The notes under the pieces were generated by a model that was not told the origin of the DNA, searched no databases, and saw only the letters and a program-made list of their open reading frames with translations. 23,881 nt of DNA, taken from NCBI GenBank assembly GCA_002397155.1, contig DGZR01000089.1, positions 1 to 23,881 of the forward strand, read 5' to 3'. Below are positions 1 to 6,349 of this stretch, in pieces. Origin of the DNA: Firmicutes bacterium UBA4975. GTDB taxonomy: Bacteria; Bacillota; Proteinivoracia; UBA4975. How positions within the stretch are numbered: the first letter of the stretch is position 1; the number at the start of each line of letters is the position of its first letter. The translations under genes and the position numbers were made by a program.

Positions 1-267
1 TATGCCGCCGCCAGCGGCACGATTACGGCAATGACCAGGGGTACTACTTACGGCAGGTACATAGTGATTCAGCACAGCGACGGCTATTCCACTCTCTATG
101 CCCATCTCCAGGAATATGCCGGTTCCCTCCGGGTGGGCAGCAAGGTGGTCCGAGGCCAGGTTATCGGCAAAGTGGGGAACAGCGGCCGCACCACCGGACC
201 CCATCTCCACTGGGAGGTCAGGCGCTACGGCGAGGCCGTCAATCCCCTTAAGTTTTTTGGCAACTAG
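1..267 (+). CDS. M23 family peptidase (LytM type), C-terminal part, cut by window edge
   Basis: The reading frame is open from base 1 and ends in TAG at 265-267, so only the C-terminal 88 residues are present. They match the end of the M23/LytM zinc metallopeptidase domain: a YIVIQH segment, the YAHL segment, the GxVIGxVGxSGxTTGPHLHWEV block containing the HLH zinc/catalytic motif, and the usual NPLKFF tail. Family members are secreted or membrane-anchored enzymes that cleave peptidoglycan cross-bridges or stem peptides. Some have lost activity and act as amidase activators. Here the HLH histidines are present, so the visible half looks active. The upstream part (signal, any LysM or coiled-coil domain, first zinc ligand) is outside the window, so the subtype cannot be named. 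A terminator follows directly, so this is the last gene of its transcript. Confidence 0.9.
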   Translation, partial: YAAASGTITAMTRGTTYGRYIVIQHSDGYSTLYAHLQEYAGSLRVGSKVVRGQVIGKVGNSGRTTGPHLHWEVRRYGEAVNPLKFFGN

Positions 268-269
268 GC

Positions 270-297
270 GGTTCCCTTAGGGGAACCTATTTTTTTG
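270..297 (+). terminator. Rho-independent terminator after the M23 peptidase gene
   Basis: A 7-bp perfect stem (270-276 with 281-287, GGTTCCC/GGGAACC) has a 4-nt loop and is followed by TAT and six further T. It starts three bases after the peptidase stop codon. Confidence 0.85.
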
Positions 298-300
298 GTC

Positions 301-324
301 AAAAAAAGCCCCCAAGAGGGCTTT
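301..324 (-). terminator. Rho-independent terminator of the 22-aa basic peptide unit
   Basis: On the minus strand AAAGCCC (324-318) pairs with GGGCTTT (311-305) around a 6-nt loop and runs into further T (304-301). It sits back to back with the peptidase terminator and serves the minus-strand peptide gene at 371-439. Confidence 0.75.
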
Positions 325-370
325 AAGGGTCGTATTTAGCGGCGCATTTACGCGCTTTATTGGAGTCCGG

Positions 371-439
371 TTACTTTTTTTTCGGCGCGGGCTTTTTGGC
401 GGGGGCTGCTTTTTTGGGAGCAGGCTTTTTATCGGCCAT
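371..439 (-). CDS. Tiny Lys/Ala/Pro-rich basic peptide (22 aa), histone-H1-tail-like
   Basis: This is an ATG-to-TAA frame of 22 residues: nine lysines, six alanines, five prolines, one aspartate and the initiator Met. It has no aromatic or hydrophobic core, and the KKPAP pattern repeats. A GGAGGG ribosome binding site (452-447) lies seven bases before the ATG, a sigma-A-like promoter (TTGGCA, 17 bp, TATTAT) lies upstream at 500-472, and a terminator follows at 324-301. So it is a self-contained short transcription unit. The composition resembles the low-complexity basic tails of bacterial histone-H1-like proteins, so nucleic-acid or polyanion binding is a reasonable guess, but function is unknown. 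The complete expression signals argue against a chance frame. It could still be a leader peptide of a small RNA. Confidence 0.6.
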   Translation of the reverse strand: MADKKPAPKKAAPAKKPAPKKK

Positions 440-471
440 TCACATTCCCTCCATCACAGTACTTCGGGTAT

Positions 472-500
472 ATAATAGCAGAACAAGTCCCCGATGCCAA
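472..500 (-). promoter_or_regulatory. Sigma-A-like promoter for the 22-aa peptide
   Basis: On the minus strand TTGGCA (500-495) and TATTAT (477-472) are separated by exactly 17 bp, each matching consensus at five of six positions. Transcription would start near 465, leaving about 26 nt of leader containing the GGAGGG site. Confidence 0.65.
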
Positions 501-557
501 GGGAAGACGAATAATTCCACTTCGTCCTCTCTGTTTCCGGCATAAATCAGAGAGAGC

Positions 558-878
558 TTACTTTTTTATGAGCTCAATATCTTCAACAGGCAGCCAGTCA
601 TCCATATTGTCGTAGCTGCTCCGGTCAACCGCAAAGGGTGTGATTTCTTGTAAATTTTCCACCTCAATCAGCACAAGATAGCGTTTGCCGCCCCATCGCT
701 TAATCTGATTAGGGGTAAGATAGAGCATTGTCTGATGATCTGAAATAAGCTTTTGCGATTCTTCCTCAGTTAACTTTTTCCGTTCAGTATAGGGGAATGA
801 ACGGTCATATGATAAGTTAACGAAGTCATGTATCGGGTAATAAAAAAACAGAAAGCCGTAGCTCTCGCTCTTAAAAGT
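558..878 (-). pseudogene. C-terminal fragment of an unrecognised protein, 5' truncated
   Basis: This open frame of 106 residues ends in TAA at 560-558. It starts directly after, and in the same frame as, the TAG of the LuxR-like remnant. No start codon with a ribosome binding site is present; the first in-frame ATG is internal and lacks one. The peptide is protein-like: a charged stretch (RKKLTEEESQKLISDH), then a probable beta-rich end (YLTPNQIKRWGGKRYLVLIEVENL, then DDWLPVEDIELIKK). I do not recognise the family. Base composition is more AT-rich than the core genes, as in the whole 540-1620 interval. It is best read as the surviving 3' end of a gene that lost its start in a deletion. It could still be a gene with an unusual start. 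Confidence 0.45.
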
Positions 879-1145
879 CTAATACCCTAATTGTCTGAAG
901 TGCAATATGGCGTTTGAACGGTCAGTGATTCCGGTTTTGCTGTAGATTTGACTGATATGACCGTGCCAACAGTTTGAAAATGCGTCTGGGCAATTTTCTA
1001 ATTGCTTTTCCCTCGCATCAAGGACGGATGATATCCTGTTCACGCTGGGTAAAGTGCTCAAGCGATTTTTTCGCTTGGTCGGTATTCCCCATTTTTCACC
1101 GGCTTCTTTTGCCGTAATGAATTTCATCAGCCCATTCTTCTGCAT
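879..1145 (-). pseudogene. Chimeric remnant: HTH-type N-terminus joined to a decayed LuxR-family HTH
   Basis: The 88-residue frame starts with MKFITAKEAGEKWGI, the typical opening of small excisionase/MerR-like DNA-binding proteins of clostridial mobile elements. It ends with HISQIYSKTGITDRSNAI, the end of a LuxR-type helix-turn-helix domain. Between them the LuxR signature continues in another frame: translating 1090-1030 (minus) one frame over gives LEHFTQREQDIIR, the start of the same domain, followed by a stop. Two unrelated regulators therefore appear to be joined by a deletion, and the LuxR part carries at least one frameshift. A working regulator is unlikely. The family assignments are by motif only. 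Confidence 0.55.
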
Positions 1146-1225
1146 AATTCTTTACCTCACATTATATGCGAAAGAACGAATAATGCCTAGCCACGATAGA
1201 TGAACTATCATGTCTGGAAACGAAT

Positions 1226-1263
1226 AAAAAAGAGATTAATTTGATGATCATAAGTTAATCTCT
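1226..1263 (-). terminator. Terminator of the 53-aa gene
   Basis: A 9-bp perfect inverted repeat (AGAGATTAA at 1231-1239, TTAATCTCT at 1255-1263) is followed on the minus strand by TTTTTATT (1230-1223). It lies about 50 bp beyond the stop codon at 1315. Confidence 0.65.
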
Positions 1264-1314
1264 GAGTGGATTGAAAAGCGAAATGGGAAGATTTCTACTG
1301 CGTCCTTTGACCTG

Positions 1315-1476
1315 CTATTCATCATCCTCCAGTTTTTTCGATTCCAGAACCATAATATCTGGCTCCGGCGAGGCCACATACATTTCCTCAGTGTCCTGCT
1401 GTGCCTGTTGTAGGATCGCAATCGCATCAGTCGTTAAATTGAATAGCCGTTTATACATCGCCGCATAGTCAGTCAA
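1315..1476 (-). CDS. Small acidic protein of mobile-element type (53 aa), TTG start
   Basis: Reading from TTG at 1476 to TAG at 1315 gives 53 residues: MTDYAAMYKRLFN, then a helix rich in Gln/Ala (AIAILQQAQQDTEEMY), then an acidic tail ending KKLEDDE. Short proteins of this pattern are common in clostridial phage and integrative-element regions; I know of no function. The frame has a TTGCAA-17 bp-TAAGAT promoter (1532-1504), a G-rich ribosome binding stretch (1488-1481) close to the TTG, and a terminator at 1263-1226, so it looks intact, unlike its decayed neighbours. An ATG at codon 7 is an alternative start but is less well placed. Function unknown. Confidence 0.6.
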   Translation of the reverse strand: MTDYAAMYKRLFNLTTDAIAILQQAQQDTEEMYVASPEPDIMVLESKKLEDDE

Positions 1477-1503
1477 AATGCCCCCCCCTTACAAGTTTGC
1501 TTA

Positions 1504-1532
1504 ATCTTAGCATCTTTTGGGGAGTATTGCAA
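1504..1532 (-). promoter_or_regulatory. Possible promoter of the 53-aa gene
   Basis: On the minus strand TTGCAA (1532-1527) and TAAGAT (1509-1504) have a 17-bp spacer. Each matches consensus at four of six positions, and the pair lies about 30 bp before the TTG start. Confidence 0.4.
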
Positions 1533-1624
1533 GTAGGAAAGGGAATACCATTACGAATAAACATCAATGTGATTCGAAAGATTTACATTAATCTATCCCT
1601 ATCCTACAGAGCAGTTCATCGCCA

Positions 1625-1744
1625 CTAGGCGGAATCCATCAGCTTTTGTAATCGTGTCTCCTTGACGGGGATAGCATCCCGGAGTGCCCTCTGCTCATCA
1701 TTGTAATCGCCAGACAACATACAGAACTGCTCATTAGAACAGAA
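1625..1744 (-). pseudogene. 3' fragment resembling a large serine recombinase
   Basis: The frame ending in TAG at 1625 carries a charged helical segment (MLSGDYNDEQRALRDAIP, then ETRLQKL). This resembles the coiled-coil linker of clostridial large serine recombinases, where a MLSxDYxxEQxxL pattern precedes a run of Glu/Leu heptads. Upstream of about 1744 the frame overlaps the aldo/keto reductase gene and is only a shadow of it. What remains is therefore an orphan piece, about 40 residues long, without catalytic domain or start. Together with the other fragments it suggests an integrated element inserted downstream of the reductase and later decayed. The assignment rests on one short motif. 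Confidence 0.4.
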
Positions 1745-1757
1745 AACTAGGAAGGGC

Positions 1758-2894
1758 TTAATTTTTCGGGCCAAATTCCCGATGAAAGTCCCCCAGGTGG
1801 GCCCGGACCGGTAGGTTCTGCGGGCAGACCTCTTCGCAGAGGCCGCAGTCCTGGCAGCGGGAGAAGTCCCTTTCCCGGGCGGCCAGGCTGCTGTAGTCCC
1901 GGCGGGCTTCTTCTCTTTCCCCGTACATGTAAGCGCTGTTGTACAGGTCAAAAATCTCATCGATCCTTATCCCGGCGGGGCAGTCGGCGCAGTACTTGCA
2001 GCCGGTGCAGGCGACCTTGGTCTGGGCCAGGAAGTGCTCCTTAGCCCGCTGCACCATCTCCATCTCTGAGGGAGACAGGGTGTGGTCAGTTTCTCCGGCC
2101 AGGCGGACATTTTCTTCGACCTGGGCCATGGTGCTCATGCCGCTCAGGACCAGGCTGACTTCCGGCTGGTGCCAGAGCCAGCGCAGGGCCCAGGCGGCCG
2201 GGCTGCCCTCCCGGGGGGCTTTGGCCCAGATCTCCCGGAAAGGGCCGCTGTCGGCCCGGGCCAGGCGTCCACCCAGCAGGGGTTCCATGATGACCACCGC
2301 CAGCCCCTTGGCGGCGGCGTAGTGCAGCCCCGCCCGTCCCGCTTGGTATTCCTCGTTCATGTAGTTGTACTGAATTTGACAGAAGTCCCAGTCGTAGCCG
2401 TCGGCGATTTCCTTAAAGACAGACAGTTGGTCGTGGAAGGAAAACCCGATGTGCTTGATTTTACCCTGGGCCTTGGCCCGTTCAAGGAAGTCAAAAACCC
2501 GGGTCTGACGGCAGTTTTCCCATCTCTTGGCGTTCATGGCATGGAGAAGGTAAAAGTCCAGGTGGTCCGTCTTAAGTTTCGCCAACTGCTTGTCCAGGTA
2601 TTCGCCGTACTCGGCATGCTTGGTGATCCGCCACACCGGGGACTTGGTGGCGAGGAAGACCCGTTCCCGGTAACCCTGGCCCAGGGCTTTGCCCACTATA
2701 GTTTCGCTGTTCTCTTGGTGGTAGGGCCAGGCGGTGTCGATGTAGTTGACCCCGTGATCGATGGCGTAGCGCAGCATCCGGGTGGCCTTTGCCTCATCGA
2801 TCTGGCCGGGGTTTTCCAGGGTGGGCAGCCGCATGCAGCCAAAGCCCAGGGCAGAAACTTTGAGACCCAGTTTGCCAAAGTTGCGGTACTGCAT
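1758..2894 (-). CDS. Aldo/keto reductase with C-terminal 2x[4Fe-4S] ferredoxin-like domain
   Basis: This 378-residue protein has a full aldo/keto reductase barrel at about 1-290. The catalytic tetrad is visible as D53 and Y58 (YIDTAWPY), K84 (ATKSP) and H118 (LLHAMN). The C-terminal domain has two cysteine clusters, C296/C299/C302/C305 and C347/C350/C353/C357, the latter as CxxCxxCxxxCP, enough for two [4Fe-4S] clusters. This architecture (COG1453 type) is common in anaerobic Firmicutes and archaea and presumably links NAD(P)H-dependent carbonyl reduction to low-potential electron carriers; the substrate is unknown. A GGGAGG site lies eight bases before the ATG. The gene begins 30 bp after the uracil-DNA glycosylase stop on the same strand, so the two are probably cotranscribed. 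No terminator was seen after it; it runs into mobile-element debris. Confidence 0.9.
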   Translation of the reverse strand: MQYRNFGKLGLKVSALGFGCMRLPTLENPGQIDEAKATRMLRYAIDHGVNYIDTAWPYHQENSETIVGKALGQGYRERVFLATKSPVWRITKHAEYGEYLDKQLAKLKTDHLDFYLLHAMNAKRWENCRQTRVFDFLERAKAQGKIKHIGFSFHDQLSVFKEIADGYDWDFCQIQYNYMNEEYQAGRAGLHYAAAKGLAVVIMEPLLGGRLARADSGPFREIWAKAPREGSPAAWALRWLWHQPEVSLVLSGMSTMAQVEENVRLAGETDHTLSPSEMEMVQRAKEHFLAQTKVACTGCKYCADCPAGIRIDEIFDLYNSAYMYGEREEARRDYSSLAARERDFSRCQDCGLCEEVCPQNLPVRAHLGDFHREFGPKN

Positions 2895-2924
2895 TTTTTG
2901 ACCTCCCTTTCGGTATACTCCAAT

Positions 2925-3683
2925 TTAGATGAAGAGGGCGAACACCTTTTCCAGACGGGCCGGGAGCTGCAGGTACAACTGGCCCAAGGCCCGGTTGCGG
3001 GGAGAGGGGTGAATTTCGGGGATGAGGCTGAGGCCGTTGGCCAGGGCCAGGGGCCGGGGCTCCCTGCCCGCCAGCTCGGTGAGCTTGCCTTGAACCTCAA
3101 GTCCGTAAGCGGCGGCCACTGCCCTGAGGGCGTTGGCCCCCAGGGTCAGCAGGAGCCGGGGTTTGAGGATCTCAATCTGGCGGACCAGGTTTTCCCGGCA
3201 CTGTTTCAGGGTGGCGGGATTGGGCGAGGTGAGGGAACGGCCGTTGGCGGCCAAGGGGACACAGAGGACCGCATTGGTGAAGTAGAGCCTTCTGGCCGCG
3301 GCAGCAGGGCGGGTCCCCGTTTTTTGGCAGCTAGCTCGAAGAGCGCCATAGAGCATGTTGGCTGACTGCTCCCGCTGCAGGGGTCCGGTTGAGCCGTGGT
3401 AATTGGCCAGGCCCAGGTCGTTGACGGCGTTTTCTTCGCCGGTAAAGGGGATTCCCCCGTAGCCGCAGCCGTCCAAGCCCGGGGCTTCCCCGATGACCAC
3501 CAGGCCCACGTTCTTTTTCGCCCCGATGTAGTCCAGTAAAAAACGGCGGCGGTTGTCAGCCAGGGACCGCCCCGGAGGATCGTGCTTTAGATTAGGCTGC
3601 CGGTAGGGGTTCATGAGGGGCTGTCGGCAGCGGTCGCAGGGGAAAATTTCCCCGCGGTAAAATTCGGCAAGTTCGGTGTACAT
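2925..3683 (-). CDS. Uracil-DNA glycosylase superfamily protein, Fe-S type (family 4/5-like)
   Basis: This 252-residue protein removes uracil (or a related damaged base) from DNA at the first step of base excision repair. Motif A is GEAPG (65-69), followed by GGIPFTG. The late motif is HPSP (225-228). Four cysteines, C16 and C19 near the N-terminus and C141 and C162 in the middle, match the [4Fe-4S] ligand layout of family 4/5 enzymes (CxxC, then C followed by C about 20 residues on). The ATG at 3683 was chosen because GGGGGAG lies six bases before it. A longer frame to 3824 adds 47 low-complexity residues without a good site and would overlap the divergent HAD gene. The motif A neighbourhood (LDGCGYGG) differs from classical family 4, so the exact subfamily is open. 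Confidence 0.85.
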   Translation of the reverse strand: MYTELAEFYRGEIFPCDRCRQPLMNPYRQPNLKHDPPGRSLADNRRRFLLDYIGAKKNVGLVVIGEAPGLDGCGYGGIPFTGEENAVNDLGLANYHGSTGPLQREQSANMLYGALRASCQKTGTRPAAAARRLYFTNAVLCVPLAANGRSLTSPNPATLKQCRENLVRQIEILKPRLLLTLGANALRAVAAAYGLEVQGKLTELAGREPRPLALANGLSLIPEIHPSPRNRALGQLYLQLPARLEKVFALFI

Positions 3684-3801
3684 CCTATCTCCCCCTTGAC
3701 CTAATTCTAGCAAAGTAAGGGAGGGGAGAAAAGGGGGAGGAGGAAAGACCCGGTTCTGCGCCGAATTAAAAGCCATAGGGACTAGCATAGGAGGGGACGG
3801 C

Positions 3802-4611
3802 ATGGGGAGAATTCTAGAGGGCATCCGCTGCTTTCTTTTGGACCTGGACGGGACAATCTACCTGGGAGATGAGCTGCTGCCGGGAGCGGCAGCCTTTATT
3901 GCCGGCCTGGAGGAGCGAGGGCTAGGCTACCTCTTCCTCACCAACAACTCCTCTCGGGACAAAGGAGCTTATGTGCAGAAACTGTCCGCTCTGGGTATTT
4001 CCGTGAAAGGGGAAAGGGTTCTCACTTCGGGAGAGGCCACCGTGGCCTATCTGAACGGGCAAAAACCCGGCGCCCGGGTCTACCTCTTGGGCACCCCCGC
4101 CCTGGCCGGGGAACTGGAGGCAGGCGGAATAGAGGTCGTCTCGGGGGCGGACCGCCCTGATTTTGTAGTCCTGGGTTTTGACACCACCCTCACCTACCAA
4201 AAGCTGTGGCAGGCCTGCGACCTAGTGCGGGAAGGGGTGGAGTACGTCGCCACCCACCCGGACTTTAACTGCCCCTTGGCCGGGGGCAGGTTCATGCCCG
4301 ACGCCGGCGCCATCGCCGCCTTTATTCAGGCGGCCACCGCCGCCCGGCCCAAGGTCATCGGCAAGCCCAACCGGGAGATGGTGGACGCCGCCTTGGCCCG
4401 GACCGGGACGGGGCCGGGAGAAACCGCCATCGTCGGCGATCGCCTCTACACCGACATCGCCATGGGCAGAGGAGCGGGGCTGACCAGCATCCTGGTCCTG
4501 AGCGGCGAGACCGGAGAAAATGATCTGGCCGAGGCGCCCTGGCAGCCGGACCATGTTTTTTCTTCCCTGGCGGAACTGGCGGGGGTCCTCTTTGGGGGCG
4601 GGGCACTATGA
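3802..4611 (+). CDS. HAD-IIA family phosphatase (NagD/AraL-like)
   Basis: The 269-residue product has the four HAD motifs: DLDGT with nucleophile D14 and acid D16, TNN at 47-49, K188 in GKPNREM, and GDRLYTD at 212-218 with two metal-binding aspartates. The cap between motifs II and III is of the C2/IIA type, as in NagD, AraL, p-nitrophenyl phosphatase and phosphoglycolate phosphatase. A sugar phosphate or other small phosphomonoester is the likely substrate; the sequence does not say which. AGGAGGGG ends five bases before the ATG at 3802. The stop codon overlaps the next start by four bases (ATGA), so this gene and the DUF1624 gene are translationally coupled. It is divergent from the glycosylase gene, with 118 bp between; I found no convincing promoter there. 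Confidence 0.9.
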   Translation: MGRILEGIRCFLLDLDGTIYLGDELLPGAAAFIAGLEERGLGYLFLTNNSSRDKGAYVQKLSALGISVKGERVLTSGEATVAYLNGQKPGARVYLLGTPALAGELEAGGIEVVSGADRPDFVVLGFDTTLTYQKLWQACDLVREGVEYVATHPDFNCPLAGGRFMPDAGAIAAFIQAATAARPKVIGKPNREMVDAALARTGTGPGETAIVGDRLYTDIAMGRGAGLTSILVLSGETGENDLAEAPWQPDHVFSSLAELAGVLFGGGAL

Positions 4612-5321
4612 GGGATAGAAAGGGGTCGAGTGAAGGGGGAAAAAAGCGGATTTGGGAGATCGAATACCTGCGGGTTCTGGCCATCCTCTTGATGCTCATC
4701 TACCACACCGCTTACGATTTAAGCGAATTCGCCGGCTGGGCAATCGACTTTGGCTCCGGCTTTTGGTTTTGGTACGGAAAACTGGCTTCGATCTTTCTTT
4801 TTGTTTCGGGAGTGAGCAGCGGTTTTAGCCGCAAGAGCACGGTAAAAAAGGGATTAAGGCTGCTCTTGATCGGCTTGGGCATTACGGCGGTCACATACTT
4901 GGTCTTGGGGGATCAGTATGTCCGCTACGGGGTCCTCCACTTTCTGGGTACCTGCCTCATCCTCTATCCCCTCCTCCGCAAACTTTCGCCACCGGTGTTG
5001 GCGGTTCTGGCGGCGGCGATTTTTCTTTTGGCCCGGCCCCTGGAAAAAATCGAGGCGGCCACCGGTTTATTCCTGCCCCTGGGCATAAAATATCCCGGTT
5101 TTTCTTCAGCCGACTACTTTCCCCTGGTCCCCTACCTGGGGGTATACATCCTGGGGATTATCGCCTATAAATTGTACTACCACAAGGGGAGGAGTCTCTT
5201 TCCTTTCGACTGGGGGAACAAGTACGTCACCGCCGTCAGCCGCCATTCCCTGGCCATTTACATCTTGCACCAGCCTGTCCTGCTTGGGGCGGTCCTGCTC
5301 CTAAAAAAAATAAAGAGTTAA
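4608..5321 (+). CDS. DUF1624 integral membrane protein (heparan-glucosaminide acetyltransferase-like)
   Basis: This 237-residue protein has about six or seven hydrophobic helices. The N-terminus has the DUF1624 signature: a charged stretch, then IEYLRVLAILLMLIYHTAYDL, with a conserved His at the end of the first helix. Another family feature is the SRHSLAIYILHQPVLL segment near the C-terminus. DUF1624 is related to the catalytic domain of the lysosomal acetyl-CoA:glucosaminide N-acetyltransferase and to acyltransferase-3-like membrane enzymes. It may acylate a sugar on the cell surface, but this is inference from the family. Its start overlaps the HAD stop by four bases. No terminator-like hairpin with a T run was found behind it before the leader of the amino acid transporter. 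Confidence 0.85.
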   Translation: MRDRKGSSEGGKKRIWEIEYLRVLAILLMLIYHTAYDLSEFAGWAIDFGSGFWFWYGKLASIFLFVSGVSSGFSRKSTVKKGLRLLLIGLGITAVTYLVLGDQYVRYGVLHFLGTCLILYPLLRKLSPPVLAVLAAAIFLLARPLEKIEAATGLFLPLGIKYPGFSSADYFPLVPYLGVYILGIIAYKLYYHKGRSLFPFDWGNKYVTAVSRHSLAIYILHQPVLLGAVLLLKKIKS

Positions 5322-5334
5322 TAAAAGACAGGCG

Positions 5335-5517
5335 GCCCAGGGTGAGGAAAAACTTTGCCGGTAATTGTTACAAGATAAGCTTGCCTCATTGTGTTACAAT
5401 TATTGCGGGGGGGATGACCGATTTCACCCTGGGCAAAAGGCAAAAGAAGGACATCGGTTGCTGGTATAGAATACCTATTAGAGCAACTAGTCGAAGGAAT
5501 TTGCCTCAAGCCCAGGG
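5335..5517 (+). promoter_or_regulatory. Candidate structured leader (switch-like) before the amino acid ABC operon
   Basis: The 260-bp gap 5322-5581 has no convincing gene. It contains GCCCAGGGTGA (5335-5345) and its exact reverse complement TCACCCTGGGC (5424-5434). Nested inside are TAATTGT/ACAATTA (5362-5368/5396-5402) and CAAG/CTTG (5371-5374/5380-5383). GCCCAGGG occurs again at 5510-5517, so CCCTGGGC (5427-5434) could pair with either copy, giving mutually exclusive folds. TTGCCTCA is also repeated (5381-5388, 5501-5508). No known riboswitch or T-box consensus was recognised. An AAAGGAGG site precedes the ATG at 5582. The promoter could not be placed, and protein-binding sites are an alternative explanation. 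Confidence 0.35.
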
Positions 5518-5581
5518 CCCAGACGTGTCCTTTAGACCGGTTGATTCATTTAACCATAATTTTTTAAAGGAGGATTAAATA

Positions 5582-6337
5582 ATGAAAAAGGGTATCATCG
5601 TCTTAGCCGTACTGTTGCTTACTCTGGCCGCTCTTTCCGGTTGCACCCCGGGTAAGGGCAAAGTTCTAAAGGTCGGAACCGAAGCTACCTTCCCGCCCTT
5701 TGAGGGCACTGACGACGACGAGAACATCGTCGGTTTCGACATTGACCTGATTAAGGCCATTGCCGATGACAACAACTGGGAAATCGAAGTTGTGCACCTG
5801 CCTTTCGACAGCCTGGTCGAATCACTGGAAACAGACAAGCTGGACATCGTCATCGCCGCCATGACTATCGACGAAGACCGGTCCAAGCGAGTGCTCTTTA
5901 GCACCCCCTACTTTGACGCTTCCCAGGTGATGGTCATCCGGGACGACGACAACCGCAATTTCGGCACCGAGGACATCGTCGATCTAGGCCTTAATGTCGC
6001 TGTGCAGATGGGCACCACCGGCTCCTATGAGGGCGAGGACATTTTCGGCGCCGAGGATCATCCTAACCTCAAGCAGTACAAACGGGTCAACGAAGCCTTC
6101 ATGGACCTGAAAAACGGCCGGGTCGACCTGGTCATCATCGACGAGCCCGTCGCCAAGAACTACATGGCCCATCTGGGGGGCTTGAAGATCTTGGGCGAAC
6201 CCTTCACCAACGAACAGTATGGCATCGCGGTGAAGAAGGGCAATACCGATATGATGGACAAAATCAACGCTTCTCTCAAAAAATTCATGGACGGCACCAA
6301 GTACGATGACATTTTTGCGAAATGGTTTGGTGAATAG
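5582..6337 (+). CDS. Polar amino acid ABC transporter, substrate-binding lipoprotein
   Basis: This 251-residue protein begins with a lipoprotein signal: MKKG, a hydrophobic run, and the lipobox LSGC with C21 as the lipidated residue. The mature part is a solute-binding family 3 domain: VGTEATFPPFEG at the start, GFDIDLIKAIA, LDIVIAAMTIDEDRSKRVLFSTPYF (the family signature, with the substrate-contacting Arg), and DLVIIDEPVAK late. Family 3 proteins bind polar amino acids such as glutamine, histidine, arginine or cystine outside the membrane and deliver them to the permease. The exact ligand cannot be read off. It is first in a three-gene operon with a strong AAAGGAGG site. Permease (12 bp on) and ATPase follow in the usual order. 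Confidence 0.93.
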   Translation: MKKGIIVLAVLLLTLAALSGCTPGKGKVLKVGTEATFPPFEGTDDDENIVGFDIDLIKAIADDNNWEIEVVHLPFDSLVESLETDKLDIVIAAMTIDEDRSKRVLFSTPYFDASQVMVIRDDDNRNFGTEDIVDLGLNVAVQMGTTGSYEGEDIFGAEDHPNLKQYKRVNEAFMDLKNGRVDLVIIDEPVAKNYMAHLGGLKILGEPFTNEQYGIAVKKGNTDMMDKINASLKKFMDGTKYDDIFAKWFGE

Positions 6338-6349
6338 GGGCTTTTGTAA

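Noticed and set aside
360..545. Plus-strand frame with repeated GFLAG-like residues
   Set aside because: It is the complement of the Lys/Ala/Pro peptide gene; the repeated hydrophobic pattern mirrors the AAA/GCC codons of the other strand.
2082..3365. Long plus-strand frame of 427 codons across the reductase and glycosylase genes
   Set aside because: It is antisense to two genes with full catalytic motifs, has no ribosome site, and shows the Gly/Val/Pro-rich bias of a GC-rich shadow frame.
3684..3824. N-terminal extension of the uracil-DNA glycosylase
   Set aside because: Low-complexity Pro-rich residues and overlap with the HAD gene; the ATG at 3683 has a good ribosome site.
5342..5578. 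78-codon frame in the leader of the ABC operon
   Set aside because: GTG start without a ribosome site, no recognisable features, and it covers the inverted repeats and the ribosome site of the next gene.
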